Below, piece by piece: positions 1 to 8,767 of a DNA stretch of 40,904 bases. The notes beneath the pieces are model-generated. The model ran no database searches, had not been told where the DNA came from, and was given only the letters and a program-made list of their open reading frames with translations. The stretch spans positions 1 through 40,904 of the forward strand of contig JBFIEE010000032.1 of NCBI GenBank assembly GCA_041603535.1, in the 5' to 3' direction. Numbering within the stretch: position 1 is the first letter of the stretch; the number at the start of each line of letters is the position of its first letter. The DNA is from HB2-32-21 sp041603535 (lineage in GTDB: Bacteria > Pseudomonadota > Gammaproteobacteria > Pseudomonadales > Porticoccaceae). Both the position numbers and the translations under genes were made by a program.

Positions 1-184
1 AATGACCAGGGGTATGGCCGGGAGTGGGTACTAGTGATATCTGGTCATCGATACCCCAAGCATTGTCGACCCATTGCACCTGACCTGCTTCAATGATGGG
101 TAGAATATTCTGCTCAATAACTGCGCGGTTGTGTTCGTTGTTGGAATCTTTCTAGTAGGAAAATGGGGGAGCTTCAGATACCGT
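1..184 (-). pseudogene. Decayed MBL-fold metallo-hydrolase fragment, runs off the left edge
   Basis: Read on the minus strand from 184 to 2, one frame gives a protein-like stretch ending in PTPGHTPGH, the metal-site motif of metallo-beta-lactamase-fold hydrolases; the intact MBL gene at 24115-24990 has the same motif. The frame is broken by an in-frame TAG at 152-154. The residues around it (SEAPPFSY before, KDSNNEHN after) look continuous, so the stop may be a former Trp codon. A second TAG lies at 185-187, and beyond it the AT-rich sequence shows no homologous N-terminal half. The C-terminal part continues outside the window. I read it as a 5'-truncated, nonsense-mutated remnant; a sequencing error would explain only one of the defects. 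Confidence 0.65.
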
Positions 185-242
185 CTAGTCAAATTGCTAA
201 ATAAAAATTTAGTTCGCTATCAGTATTTCGCCCATTGGTTTT

Positions 243-271
243 TTGCAAAGCGAACAACCCGCGCCTATACT
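243..271 (+). promoter_or_regulatory. Candidate sigma-70 promoter of the 374-754 gene
   Basis: TTGCAA at 243-248 and TATACT at 266-271 are separated by 17 bases, about 100 bases upstream of the ATG at 374. The rest of 185-373 is AT-rich and I see nothing else in it. Confidence 0.4.
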
Positions 272-373
272 TTTTTTGCGCGGGGCAATATATAGCCAAA
301 TGAAAAAATATACATATGATGTCCTTCGCAGCCCGTTCTGGAAAACGCGAAAATAATATACGGAGATTAGATC

Positions 374-754
374 ATGAAGACCGTCAAAGATATTTTACTG
401 GTTATTGTCCCATTTTTATCCATTTCAGCGTCCGCTGAAGTCATGCAATTTTCCTTGTGCACGCTCAACGCTGGGAAAACGATGTCTGATGCTCAGGCAT
501 GGGTGGTGGATTGGCGAAAGGTTAAACAGAATGCTGGCAAACAGTATGAGGTGAAGCTTTATAATCCAAATGCTGGGAGCCACAAGATTCACCCAGGTAG
601 TCAATTCGCGCTCGTGGGTTCGACACCGACGTTGACCACCTATGGCGACGGCTGGGACTGGTGGTATAGCGCCAAAGAAGCCGAGAAATCCCGTGAACTT
701 CTGCAAAGTATTGCTTCATGCGGAGCCAACGCTGTGTGGGTTTCTAACGATTAA
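374..754 (+). CDS. Small exported protein of unknown function
   Basis: A 126-residue protein that I do not recognise. The first ~21 residues form a Sec signal peptide (Lys near the start, hydrophobic core LLVIVPFLSI, small residues SASA before the likely cut), so the mature protein of about 105 residues should be periplasmic or secreted. It has two Cys (in FSLCTLN and in IASCGAN), which could form a disulfide, and an aromatic patch GWDWWY. GGAG lies about 8 bases before the ATG and a promoter-like pair at 243-271. No neighbour on the same strand is close enough to be an operon partner, so the context gives no clue. Confidence 0.7.
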   Translation: MKTVKDILLVIVPFLSISASAEVMQFSLCTLNAGKTMSDAQAWVVDWRKVKQNAGKQYEVKLYNPNAGSHKIHPGSQFALVGSTPTLTTYGDGWDWWYSAKEAEKSRELLQSIASCGANAVWVSND

Positions 755-769
755 TGGCGTCTTGATGTT

Positions 770-801
770 ATGCGATCCCAGTGTATTGATTGGGGTCGCA
801 T
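770..801 (+). terminator. Hairpin after the 374-754 gene
   Basis: ATGCGATCCC (770-779) pairs with GGGGTCGCAT (792-801) over 10 positions with one wobble and a 12-base loop, 16 bases after the stop codon. No T-run follows, so termination is only possible. Confidence 0.35.
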
Positions 802-918
802 TGTAGCTCCGACGCCTCCCCCTAATTGAGTTGAAGCGCCAAGCTTAAATTCGATGCTGACATGTGTGCGACGAAAAGTGCTTGTCTATACTGAATAATT
901 AATAAACGGGGAAATGCC

Positions 919-1893
919 ATGCAAACCACACGACTAGGCCGGACCGGTCTGCAGGTCAGTCGACTGTGCCTGGGTACCATGAACTTTGGTGGGTTCACGG
1001 CGGAGAAAGACGCTTTCGATATTATGGATCGGGCTCTGGAGGCGGGTGTCCAGTTCTTCGATACAGCCAATGCCTACGGCGGCACTGCCGGCAAGGGCGC
1101 GACCGAAGAAATACTTGGTAGATACTTCGCGCAGGATCATGGCGCGCGCCGGCGACAGGTGGTGCTCGCAACTAAAGTTTATAGCCGTATGGACGAGGGA
1201 CCTAACAGCGCGGGACTTTCGGCGCGGCATATCCGTATGGCCTGTGAGGACAGTCTGCGGCGTCTGCAGATCGATCATATCGACCTGTACCAGATGCACC
1301 ATGTTGACCGCAACACACCCTGGGAGGAAATTTGGCAGGCGATGGAGCAACTGGTTCGCGAAGGCAAGGTGCTTTATGTTGGCAGTAGTAACTTTGCCGG
1401 GTATCAACTTGCTCAGGCCAATGAAATCGCCAAACACAGAAACTTTCTCGGGCTGGTATCCGAGCAGAGTCTATATAACCTGAACGCGCGCACCATAGAG
1501 CTTGAAGTGTTACCGGCCTGCCGCGAGTACGGTCTGGGTCTGCTGCCGTGGAGCCCCCTTGGCGGCGGTGTTTTGGCTGGCGCACTGCAAAGTGCTAAAG
1601 AAGGCCGTCGTTCAAAACCGTTCGCCACGGCGCGAGTCGAGAAATTCCGCGCGCGGCTTGAGGCTTATGAACCGTTATGTGCCGAACTGGGGCATCACCC
1701 CGCAGAAGTTGGTCTTGCCTGGCTGCTCCATCAGGATGGCGTCACGGCACCTATTGTGGGGCCACGCACAATGGCGCAGCTGGAAAGTGCCATCACTGCT
1801 ACAGAGGTTAAACTCTCAGCAGTGACACTGGAGAAGCTAGACAGCATTTTCCCTGGACCTGGCGGTCCAGCCCCGGAAGCCTATGCGTGGTGA
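919..1893 (+). CDS. Aldo/keto reductase family oxidoreductase
   Basis: A 324-residue TIM-barrel oxidoreductase expected to reduce carbonyls with NADPH in the cytoplasm. The N-terminus LGRTGLQVSRLCLGTMNFG is typical of the YajO/Tas-like branch. The catalytic tetrad can be placed: Asp48 (FFDTANAYG), Tyr53, Lys86 (LATKVY) and His127 (YQMHHVD). The GSSNF segment and the C-terminal IVGPRTMAQLE cofactor-binding segment are present, and the length is normal. The start is ATG at 919 behind GGGGA. Substrates of such enzymes cannot be told from sequence. The gene seems monocistronic and may have no link to the catabolic genes further right. Confidence 0.92.
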   Translation: MQTTRLGRTGLQVSRLCLGTMNFGGFTAEKDAFDIMDRALEAGVQFFDTANAYGGTAGKGATEEILGRYFAQDHGARRRQVVLATKVYSRMDEGPNSAGLSARHIRMACEDSLRRLQIDHIDLYQMHHVDRNTPWEEIWQAMEQLVREGKVLYVGSSNFAGYQLAQANEIAKHRNFLGLVSEQSLYNLNARTIELEVLPACREYGLGLLPWSPLGGGVLAGALQSAKEGRRSKPFATARVEKFRARLEAYEPLCAELGHHPAEVGLAWLLHQDGVTAPIVGPRTMAQLESAITATEVKLSAVTLEKLDSIFPGPGGPAPEAYAW

Positions 1894-1936
1894 GCCCTAA
1901 TGATCGGTCATACACGGCCTCGTTTAACGAAAGGCC

Positions 1937-1973
1937 ACCGCTAGCGTCCGTTTACAAGCCGCGCTAGCTCGGT
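1937..1973 (+). terminator. Possible terminator hairpin after the aldo/keto reductase
   Basis: GCTAGCG (1940-1946) and CGCTAGC (1962-1968) are perfect inverted 7-mers with a 15-base loop; flanking ACC/GGT may extend the stem past a bulged T. There is no T-run. It lies between two convergent genes. Confidence 0.3.
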
Positions 1974-2114
1974 CTGGTATGCTCTGGCTTGACTTCATTC
2001 AAGTTAGCGCAAGATGAGTTACGCGACTGTTCAGTAATTAATGTCACGGGCTTGATGCCCATATCATTGCCTATCTCATTGATTAATCAGCAAACAGTCG
2101 CTTTAGCGTTCTCT

Positions 2115-3188
2115 TCAGTTAACAGCCGCAGTCGCTGCGTCCTTTTCCATCTGTCGGGCGCCTCTCAGCATACCGATCATGGCGTGGTTACCCTCGTGAC
2201 AGGCATACTCAAATATTTGATCTTCGGTCGCCTGCAACGGGATGGCGACGGTGAAAGGCCTGGCAAATGAGGTGGGATCGGTGACCGTGTATTCGTAAAC
2301 TAGCTGGGAATCACCGGTTCGGGTAAATCGTTCGACAAGGTGTAGGTTTTTGCCCGAACCGACAACACTGATTTGACCTGCTTCAGATAAGGGTAACTGA
2401 TAAGACGGTGTTTTGTCGGTGAAGTTAGTAGTCTCGACTACCAGCGTGTCGCCATCCCAATGACCTCGGGAATCACCTGTCCATTTTTCCATTCCAGCCG
2501 GTAAATGCGCACTACCGTCCATGGGTACAATTCGTGCGTCGTGAACCATTTCGGTGAAAAGCACGACATGTTTGGGTCCCTGAACGATGCGCAGGTTATT
2601 GTTATAGGCGCTGGGTATCAGCGGCGGCCCAGCATTGAAGCCCACCATGCAACGCTCGGAGAGCCCCAGGGACTCCGGGCCAGCCGGTCGAAAGGTGGAT
2701 AAACCAATGGAAAAGTAATCCCGCACCGGCAAAGTACGCAGCAAATAATTCTGCATCCCAGCCCGCGCTTCGGCGGTAAGCTCAGGCAATCGGCCATTGG
2801 GTGGATCAACAAGAAGCGATGTCCTTCGATCCTCATTCATGGTCGTCCCGTAGTCCAGCCAGAAATTGTTATAGGGAACCTCTACGTCATATTCTGCCGG
2901 TAGATCCAGGTCTTTTTTATTGTCGGTATCGTTGATTTGTGTCACCTTGGCGCGATACGCCGCTTCTTCTTCTGGTGTGAATACCGCCTTGTCAGCTAAA
3001 TCCTTGGGCCGCTCGAGGGGAGTTAGCGAACGAAAATCCCAGTTGCCCTGTATGTCGGGGTGCCCCTGTGCGTTACGCGGGGGTTCGTAGTTACGTTTGC
3101 TTTGATCTGATCCTGAGTAAACTGGCACAGAAACAACCAGTGCGGCCATGAGGCCTGTTATTGGGAGTAGATAGCGTAAATGAGACAT
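2115..3188 (-). CDS. Exported protein of an uncharacterised family
   Basis: The likely start is the ATG at 3188, because GGAG lies 7 bases upstream and a signal peptide follows directly (YLLPITGLMAALVVSVPVYS); the frame stays open upstream to 3365. The mature protein of ~335 residues is rich in short motifs: GHPDIQGNWDF near the start, then TSLLVDPPNGRLP, GHWDGDTLVVETTNF and a terminal CHEGNHAM. Proteins of this style, with a 'PD-x-x-G-x-W' start and a 'W-D-G-D-T-L-V-V-x-T' strand repeat, are to my knowledge common and often multicopy in marine hydrocarbon- or steroid-using gammaproteobacteria, with unknown function. A periplasmic beta-rich fold is inferred. The gene stands alone, convergent with the aldo/keto reductase. 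Confidence 0.75.
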   Translation of the reverse strand: MSHLRYLLPITGLMAALVVSVPVYSGSDQSKRNYEPPRNAQGHPDIQGNWDFRSLTPLERPKDLADKAVFTPEEEAAYRAKVTQINDTDNKKDLDLPAEYDVEVPYNNFWLDYGTTMNEDRRTSLLVDPPNGRLPELTAEARAGMQNYLLRTLPVRDYFSIGLSTFRPAGPESLGLSERCMVGFNAGPPLIPSAYNNNLRIVQGPKHVVLFTEMVHDARIVPMDGSAHLPAGMEKWTGDSRGHWDGDTLVVETTNFTDKTPSYQLPLSEAGQISVVGSGKNLHLVERFTRTGDSQLVYEYTVTDPTSFARPFTVAIPLQATEDQIFEYACHEGNHAMIGMLRGARQMEKDAATAAVN

Positions 3189-3662
3189 TTTATGCTCCAT
3201 ACTATTGCGAAATAATTGGTTGACCGACAAGCTACCACAGAGCAATACACGGATAAACCACGCCAGGGTTCTGGCTTCGTAGAGAGTAGCGTAGGATCGT
3301 AAATAGCAATATGGATCTCTGTCGTGGTCGTTAGTTAGCGCGAGTATCTGTTCTGAAACAGGCACTTCCCTGCTGATGCGTGAATGACGCGATATCTAAA
3401 TACCCTGAGGGTATGAGAATACGTGTCCCTCACGCAAAGTATAGTTTCTCCTGACACGGGTATGTGACGGCAGGCGGCAGAATGTGCAGCTATTGCGTTC
3501 TATTAGTCCTGGTATTTATTCCAGAATAATTCATGGCCTGAAAGCCTGGTGCGGCCCTATATCAGATTAAACTGCTCATTTTTTCCGAGAAAAATCGCCC
3601 AGATTTGCCGCTTTCAGGTAGGCTTATTTTAACTGTGCACAACTCGTGGGAGCGCATGATCT
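3189..3662. other. Intergenic region with a 13-bp palindrome
   Basis: This 474-base divergent region should hold the promoters of both flanking genes. The only structure I see is TACCCT-G-AGGGTA at 3401-3413, a perfect palindrome with a single central base that could be an operator. No RNA gene or extra reading frame with a ribosome site is visible. Confidence 0.4.
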
Positions 3663-4655
3663 GTGAAGCTTATAGAAGTGATCGCCAATGTTGGGCACAG
3701 TGACACCATCACTGCCATCGCCGAGGCAGGTAATGCTACAGGCTTGTTAGAACTGCCTGTACAAGATCCCGATATCCATCTGGTACGCTTTTTCATTGCC
3801 GATGACCAGGTACAGGAGACGATGGATAAACTGCAGGGCCTGCTTGGCAAACAGGAGGCGGTCTCAATCGCCGTCTATTCGCCCGACGCTTTGCTACCTA
3901 AATCGGCCACAGCTGAGCGGCAAAAGGAAGACAAGGCCACCGTGACAAGGGAGTCTCTTTATGACGGCATTGAGAAGAGCGCTCAACTTGATGAGAACTT
4001 TGTACTCCTGGTCGTGCTCTCCACAGTCGTGGCCACGATTGGCCTGCTTCAGGATAATGTGGCGGTCGTGATCGGCGCGATGGTTATTGCGCCCCTGCTG
4101 GGACCTAATCTCGCTTTGGCATTGGGTTGTGTGTTGGGTGACAGTGACTTGATGCGCAAGGCGTTAAGAGTAAACGGCGCTGGTATCACAATGACCGTGA
4201 TTATCGCCGCGGTGATTGGCAACCTGTCGCCGATGGCGTCAGCCAGTGCTGAAGTTATGTCGCGGACAGTGGTAAGTGTGGATAGTATTGCGCTTGCCCT
4301 TGCCTCAGGTGCGGCGGCCGCCTTGTCCCTGACCACTGGCCTGTCGTCTGTTCTGGTTGGAGTCATGGTAGCGGTGGCCTTATTACCGCCTGCTGCGACG
4401 GCAGCCTTATTACTTGGTAACGGTGATTATCGACTGGCGGCAGGCGCCGCGTTGCTGCTGGTCATCAATGTTACCTGCGTGAACCTCGCTACCTCAGTAG
4501 TGTTTTTGTGTAAACGGATAGGGCCACGAACGTGGCAGGAAAAAGCGCGGGCCAGACGGGCGACCATTCGCTTCGTAGCTGCGGGCGTTGCGGCGGTAAT
4601 GATCCTGGTTGTGGCGGTGCTGTTGTACGGTCAGTTGATATCGGGTCCCTATTGA
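3663..4655 (+). CDS. DUF389 (TIGR00341-type) integral membrane protein
   Basis: A 330-residue protein starting with GTG at 3663 (MKLIEVIA). Residues ~1-75 form a soluble ACT-like alpha/beta domain (residues 45-75 read as IADDQVQETMDKLQGLLG), followed by a charged linker and the DUF389 membrane domain: about six hydrophobic segments between residues ~113 and 325. Family hallmarks are visible: a conserved region starting LLVVLSTVVATIGLL, then GAMVIAPLLGP and ALLPPAATAALLLG. The family is widespread and its transport role is not established. It is convergent with the 4912-5496 gene and shares a hairpin with it. I see no T-box, riboswitch or operon partner. Confidence 0.9.
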   Translation: MKLIEVIANVGHSDTITAIAEAGNATGLLELPVQDPDIHLVRFFIADDQVQETMDKLQGLLGKQEAVSIAVYSPDALLPKSATAERQKEDKATVTRESLYDGIEKSAQLDENFVLLVVLSTVVATIGLLQDNVAVVIGAMVIAPLLGPNLALALGCVLGDSDLMRKALRVNGAGITMTVIIAAVIGNLSPMASASAEVMSRTVVSVDSIALALASGAAAALSLTTGLSSVLVGVMVAVALLPPAATAALLLGNGDYRLAAGAALLLVINVTCVNLATSVVFLCKRIGPRTWQEKARARRATIRFVAAGVAAVMILVVAVLLYGQLISGPY

Positions 4656-4858
4656 AGGACGCCGGCAGATTAAGATTCGATTTATTAATAAGGTCAGATT
4701 TGATTACTTTATAGCAACTGTTCGGCTACGGAAAAAATATCTCCGCACCCGCTGTATGGCTACTAGAGAAAAGCCAGGAAAAGCTTAGGCTGGCAGAACA
4801 AGAAGGGCTAAAACTGGCTGTTTTCTCCAGGTTGGAGATGATTTTTACCTGGATATTT

Positions 4859-4893
4859 ACAGGCAGGCCCGCAGTGTAAGCGAGCCTGCCTGT
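4859..4893. terminator. Shared hairpin between convergent genes
   Basis: ACAGGCAGGC (4859-4868) and GCCTGCCTGT (4884-4893) are perfect 10-base arms around a 15-base loop. The hairpin lies between the 3' ends of the DUF389 gene and the 4912 gene. T-runs are weak on both sides, so it may terminate both strands moderately or protect 3' ends. Confidence 0.55.
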
Positions 4894-4911
4894 TACTTGC
4901 ATATCTGTTAT

Positions 4912-5496
4912 TTATTGCGGTGGAATCAGGCAAACATAACCTTTAAATTGCATGTCGATGGTGCCGAGACAATTGATATTACCCTCAATATAGATTTCAC
5001 CTTCCGTGACGCCAGTAAACATACCGCGCCCTGTGCTTTGTCCGTAGTAGGTTGCTGGTACCGAGCGTTCGGTAAACGGTCCGAATATGCCCTGGCTCGA
5101 ATCCTGGCCATTACAGAATTGTGCTGCGAGGGAGCCTTGCGTGTCGAGTGTTAACTGCGAGTGGACGGTTTGCGGGCCAAAACCAGGGTCTACTTCGAGC
5201 TGGTCATCGCAGCTCAATGTGTGAGTAAAAGCGATGGTTCCAGTCTCCGCGGGGGCCTCGATACCGATGATGCCGCATTTCATTTTAGCGAGCACATTTG
5301 GCTTCTTACCGATTTTTAGTGCGACGACGCCGAGGGTACTGAAGCCGCCTCCCGCTTGCCCATTGTTAGAGATATTGCCGCTGACTGGTGCCGGGAAACC
5401 GCTAGAGCATAGGCTTTCTGCATAAGCCGCTGACCCAATTAGCAGCGATGAGCAGACAAGGGTATTTGCTATTTTCCTAATTAACGTGTGCTTCAT
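4912..5496 (-). CDS. Exported Cys-containing protein of unknown function
   Basis: A 194-residue protein with a clear signal peptide (KIANTLVCSSLLIGSAAYA, cut likely after AYA). The mature part has an even number of Cys spread along it (SLCSS, AKMKCGI, HTLSCDD, QFCNG, INCLG, YVCLI), which suggests disulfide pairing in the periplasm or outside the cell. The sequence is Gly/Thr-rich with alternating hydrophobic residues (GTIAFTHTL, GEIYIEGNI, GTIDMQFKG), which points to a small beta-barrel or beta-sandwich; a dirigent/allene-oxide-cyclase-like barrel is one guess only. I do not recognise the family. It is monocistronic, with a 376-base leader region upstream. Confidence 0.7.
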   Translation of the reverse strand: MKHTLIRKIANTLVCSSLLIGSAAYAESLCSSGFPAPVSGNISNNGQAGGGFSTLGVVALKIGKKPNVLAKMKCGIIGIEAPAETGTIAFTHTLSCDDQLEVDPGFGPQTVHSQLTLDTQGSLAAQFCNGQDSSQGIFGPFTERSVPATYYGQSTGRGMFTGVTEGEIYIEGNINCLGTIDMQFKGYVCLIPPQ

Positions 5497-5872
5497 TCGT
5501 CGTCCTCTATGATTGACGGTGGTGATAAAATTAGATGCCTGAAGATTTTTTACACCAGATTGTCCTTGCTGGTTATATTTTGTCTTCCGTGATTGCCAGA
5601 TTCTAGCGCGGTCTTATCTCTGGATAAACCAATCAGGACTCGGAGGCGGTTTCAATCGCCGAACAGTCAGAGGGGTCGTGAATTTTTGTCGGCATGTTGT
5701 GAAGTACTAAATAGCCATTATCCCTGCTCTTAATTTGTTCTCGATAAATCAATCTGGCTCGTATAGCTATGTAGCGCAAATTAGTAGCGCAAATCACCCT
5801 TAGCTTAACTACACGCTAGCGCGCTGGATTGACCCCGGCGAGACGGATCAGCAACCCCCGATACGGCGAGTT
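5497..5872. other. Intergenic region with a 13-bp-period direct repeat
   Basis: The 376 bases between two minus-strand genes contain GTAGCGCAAAT twice, at 5771-5781 and 5784-5794, as a tandem repeat of 13-base period. Otherwise I see nothing coding here; the part next to 5496 should hold the promoter of the 4912 gene. Confidence 0.35.
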
Positions 5873-6805
5873 TCAGTCGAGTTTGGCAGCAAGGTTTGTT
5901 TCTTTTGCCTTGCGCTTAACGTAGTCTTTAGCGGGGGCTGGCACCGTGCCTCCGTTGCCGGTCTCCAACCAGCGTCGGACGCGACCAGCATCACCAACAT
6001 GAGATTTTTTACCAAAAGAGTCCAGCAATACCATGGTAACGGGTCGATTATTGATCGCGGTTTGCATAACCAGGCAGTGGCCCGCCATATTATTAAAACC
6101 GGTTTTACTGAGGGTGATGTCCCAATTGCTGTTGCGAATAAGCGGGTTGGTGTTGTAGAAAGCCAGGCTGTAACTCGGTTTGCTGAAATGTGCGTCTTTT
6201 TTTGCGGTAGTGCTCATTTCTTTGATCAGCGTGTAGCCGCTTGCAGCGTTCACCATGGCCGCCAGATCATGTGCCGTAGAAACGTTTTGATAGGACAGCC
6301 CGGTTGGCTCTACAAAGTGTGTATTGTGCATACCAAGGGCTTTGGCTTTACTGTTCATCGCCTGGATGAACCTGCCGTAGCCGCCGGGGTAGTGGTGGGC
6401 AAGGCTGGCGGCAGCGCGATTCTCCGAGGACATTAATGTCAGCAGAAGCATTTCTTTGCGTGTTAACTGGCTGTCAACCCGAATGCGTGAGAAGACGTTT
6501 TTTAGCTCGTTAGTAGATTGAATGGCTACGGCAATCCGTTCATCTAATGGTTGCTTTGCATCCAGTATCACCATAACGGTCATCAGCTTGCTCAGGGAGG
6601 CTATGGGAACCACCGAGTTGGGGTTTCTTGAATACAGCACGGCGTTGTTGCGGGTGTCCATCACCAGGGCGTTTACCGAAGCAAGATCAAGCTTGCCCGG
6701 ATCACGCTGCCATGAATTCAGTTGGGTGGATGGAATATTACCCGCCTGTGTGGACAGGGACGTCAATATACACAGGCTAAACAGAAGATGCCGTAATGTC
6801 GCCAC
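5873..6805 (-). CDS. pbpG: D-alanyl-D-alanine endopeptidase (PBP7/8 type)
   Basis: A serine endopeptidase of the peptidase S11 family that cleaves D-Ala-meso-DAP cross-links in peptidoglycan in the periplasm. Counting from the GTG at 6805, the three penicillin-binding motifs are all present: SLSK (Ser70 nucleophile, Lys73), SEN (127-129) and KTG (234-236). I chose GTG 6805 because GGGGAG (6817-6822) lies 11 bases upstream and a hydrophobic signal sequence (LRHLLFSLCILTSLSTQA) follows; an ATG at 6844 would add 13 residues and cannot be excluded. The 310-residue size fits PbpG, which lacks the long C-terminal domain of DacA-type carboxypeptidases. It has no operon partner. Confidence 0.9.
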   Translation of the reverse strand: MATLRHLLFSLCILTSLSTQAGNIPSTQLNSWQRDPGKLDLASVNALVMDTRNNAVLYSRNPNSVVPIASLSKLMTVMVILDAKQPLDERIAVAIQSTNELKNVFSRIRVDSQLTRKEMLLLTLMSSENRAAASLAHHYPGGYGRFIQAMNSKAKALGMHNTHFVEPTGLSYQNVSTAHDLAAMVNAASGYTLIKEMSTTAKKDAHFSKPSYSLAFYNTNPLIRNSNWDITLSKTGFNNMAGHCLVMQTAINNRPVTMVLLDSFGKKSHVGDAGRVRRWLETGNGGTVPAPAKDYVKRKAKETNLAAKLD

Positions 6806-7230
6806 TATTAATTTTTCTCCCCTATGCGTTGAAGGATGCCGCAAGCATGACTGATTTTTGTACGGGGTATTCTAATACGATTTCAGCATATAGACAGTAC
6901 AAAACTGTACGAATGTGGAATGTATTTCATGGATATTTTTGTGCTGTTTGGACGAGCCCGTTTAGCCCCCCTGCCAGATTGGTTTTGTGGCCATAAGTGG
7001 CAGGATAGTATTCTACGGGGCTGCCCCGACACGGTCGCAAGCCCCAGCACGCATCACCCAAGGCAAACACTGGTCTGGTGCAGTCCACGATATGGCCACA
7101 GACAAGCGCATTTACAGGGCTTTGCCCCGAAACGCTTTCATTCTGTCGATTACAGGGTCGCCCAGAGGTGTCGGCTTTGTGGGTCAGGGCTTGTATTTTA
7201 GTGAAGGTGCTCGGATAGCCAGGGGCGGGT
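6806..7230. other. Long intergenic region, no supported gene
   Basis: The pbpG promoter should lie here. ACAGTACAAAACTGTACGAA near 6896-6915 contains two GTAC cores and shares CAAAACTGTACGAA with the region upstream of the VOC/MaoC pair (27045-27058), so a common regulator is conceivable. Open frames exist on both strands between 6927 and 7259, but they have no ribosome site and no family-like composition. Confidence 0.35.
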
Positions 7231-8151
7231 TCACCCAGCAAACCGTAGATAAACAATAATCGATATACCCAGCGCCAGTGGCGTCAAAATTGCTGCGGCC
7301 ACATTCGCCGCCATATGTCTCGGCCTGTCAGCCGGTGTACGGGAATACTTAACAGCCCCGATTAGCGAGAACAGGGCCAGGGACAGGGAAGTTAGTGCTA
7401 TGAGACTTTGACTCGGCAAAACTTGCGCAGCAATCAACAACGGGACGCATAGGCCGGCCGCCAGCAGAAAAATCGCATAGACACGGGTACTTGTCTTCAG
7501 GCCAAAGGCGATGGGGAATGTTTTTCTTCCCACGCTGGCATCAGCCGCCATGTCCGGGTACTGATTTAGGAGTAGCAGGTTGTTAATCAGGAAAAAGGGC
7601 GGCAGGGATACGAGCCAGGGCAGGGGCGCATGTTGCCCTGTTAGTATCACGTGAGTGCCGACTACCATTAAAACCCCGAAACCCAGCCCCGGCGTGACTA
7701 AGCATAAAACCGGGGAGCGGTTCAGCCATGGGGTATAGGTGGTAAGTAACGTGACGCCCAGTACCCCAATGGGAAGAATTTGTATGCTGCGCTGGAGAGA
7801 AAGATAGATTCCGATGATGACTGTTACGATCAGAAACGCTAGTCCTGCCTTCAAAACCAGTCCAGCCAACTCGGGATTGCTCGGCAATGCGCCACTGCCA
7901 CCGCTGAAGGGGGTTATTCGGGTTTTGAAATCCAGGCCGCTTTTGAAGTCAAAATACTCATTCAAAATATTGACGCTGATGTGGGCTGACAGGGCGCCAG
8001 TTAAAATGAGGATTATTAAAAAATAACTGATTGATGACTGGGTAGCCAGCGAAGTACTTACCCCTAAAAATATGCAAACGGGGGTTAGCATGAGAAAAGG
8101 CGGGCGAGACGTCTTTAGTAACACGCTTAGTTTTGAGTTCGGTGAGGGCAT
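7231..8151 (-). CDS. UbiA/MenA-type prenyltransferase
   Basis: A 306-residue integral membrane protein of the UbiA superfamily, which transfers prenyl groups from isoprenyl diphosphates to aromatic or quinoid acceptors. The first Asp-rich motif is at residues 64-74 (NEYFDFKSGLD) and the second around 195-207 (NQYPDMAADASVGR); both bind Mg-diphosphate. About eight or nine hydrophobic helices fill the rest. The motif variants resemble the MenA/1,4-dihydroxy-2-naphthoate branch more than ubiquinone UbiA, but no other menaquinone gene is in the window, so the acceptor is open. The ATG at 8151 has a poor ribosome site; the frame is open a little further upstream. Confidence 0.85.
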   Translation of the reverse strand: MPSPNSKLSVLLKTSRPPFLMLTPVCIFLGVSTSLATQSSISYFLIILILTGALSAHISVNILNEYFDFKSGLDFKTRITPFSGGSGALPSNPELAGLVLKAGLAFLIVTVIIGIYLSLQRSIQILPIGVLGVTLLTTYTPWLNRSPVLCLVTPGLGFGVLMVVGTHVILTGQHAPLPWLVSLPPFFLINNLLLLNQYPDMAADASVGRKTFPIAFGLKTSTRVYAIFLLAAGLCVPLLIAAQVLPSQSLIALTSLSLALFSLIGAVKYSRTPADRPRHMAANVAAAILTPLALGISIIVYLRFAG

Positions 8152-8336
8152 AGAAAATAGGGTCTCTGGCAGCTTGGTAGTGGCGAGGAGCCCAACTATT
8201 TGATTTCATTGACGAATTGTCACTGACATGTGTCATGCGCTAGATAAGTAGCATGTCAGCATGGCTTATGAGCACGCTTCGCAACAGCAGGTGACGATGC
8301 AGCGATTGTTGCAACGATGATTGCGCCACAAACCCA

Positions 8337-8416
8337 CTGACGCGTAGTAAAGGTGACCCATGGTACAAGTTATTCGTAGTACACGTGATCCATAGTACAA
8401 GTGATCCATAACAATC
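8337..8416. repeat. Degenerate tandem repeat, five 16-bp units
   Basis: Units begin at 8337, 8353, 8369, 8385 and 8401. The best-matched are GTGACCCATGGTACAA (8353-8368) and GTGATCCATAGTACAA (8385-8400); the fourth boundary is followed by GTGATCCATAACAATC (8401-8416). Units at 8337 and 8369 are more diverged but keep the GTAGTA core. The array lies in the 616-base gap between the prenyltransferase and the P450 cluster (8152-8767). Confidence 0.7.
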
Positions 8417-8617
8417 GTTTTCCTGTCGGGCCATGCATGTCGTGAATGAAGTCAGGCGCTGGTTGCCTCCATTGCCCCGTAGTTTAGCAGCCTGAAGACC
8501 CAAATATTCTTTGCCCGATGACGTAACACTCGGTCACTGCGTCGGCATAAATAAGGCCTCCTTCTGAAATACGCCTGTGTGGTATTCAGACAGATATCGT
8601 TTGGATAAATATAAATG

Positions 8618-8630
8618 CCATTACTAATGG
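8618..8630. promoter_or_regulatory. Palindromic operator candidate upstream of the P450 cluster
   Basis: CCATTA-C-TAATGG is a perfect 13-base palindrome 138 bases before the first gene of the cluster. A TATAAT at 8694-8699 could be the -10 element, but no convincing -35 is placed correctly. The rest of 8431-8767 shows nothing else. Confidence 0.35.
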
Positions 8631-8767
8631 ACGTCATCGCATAGTCTGCCTAAGGATTCGGCTACGTCGCGACATGCAAGAACAGTGTTCCGCTATAATT
8701 TTGGTTGGGAATAAAATTTAATGGAAGACTTATTATCAGAACACAGAACCTGGAGGGTGGCTGACTT

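Noticed and set aside
934..1437. 167-codon frame opposite the aldo/keto reductase
   Set aside because: Shadow of the reductase, which has intact catalytic residues in its own frame.
6927..7259. Open frames of ~100 codons on both strands between pbpG and the prenyltransferase
   Set aside because: Neither has a ribosome site or protein-like composition; the two overlap each other.
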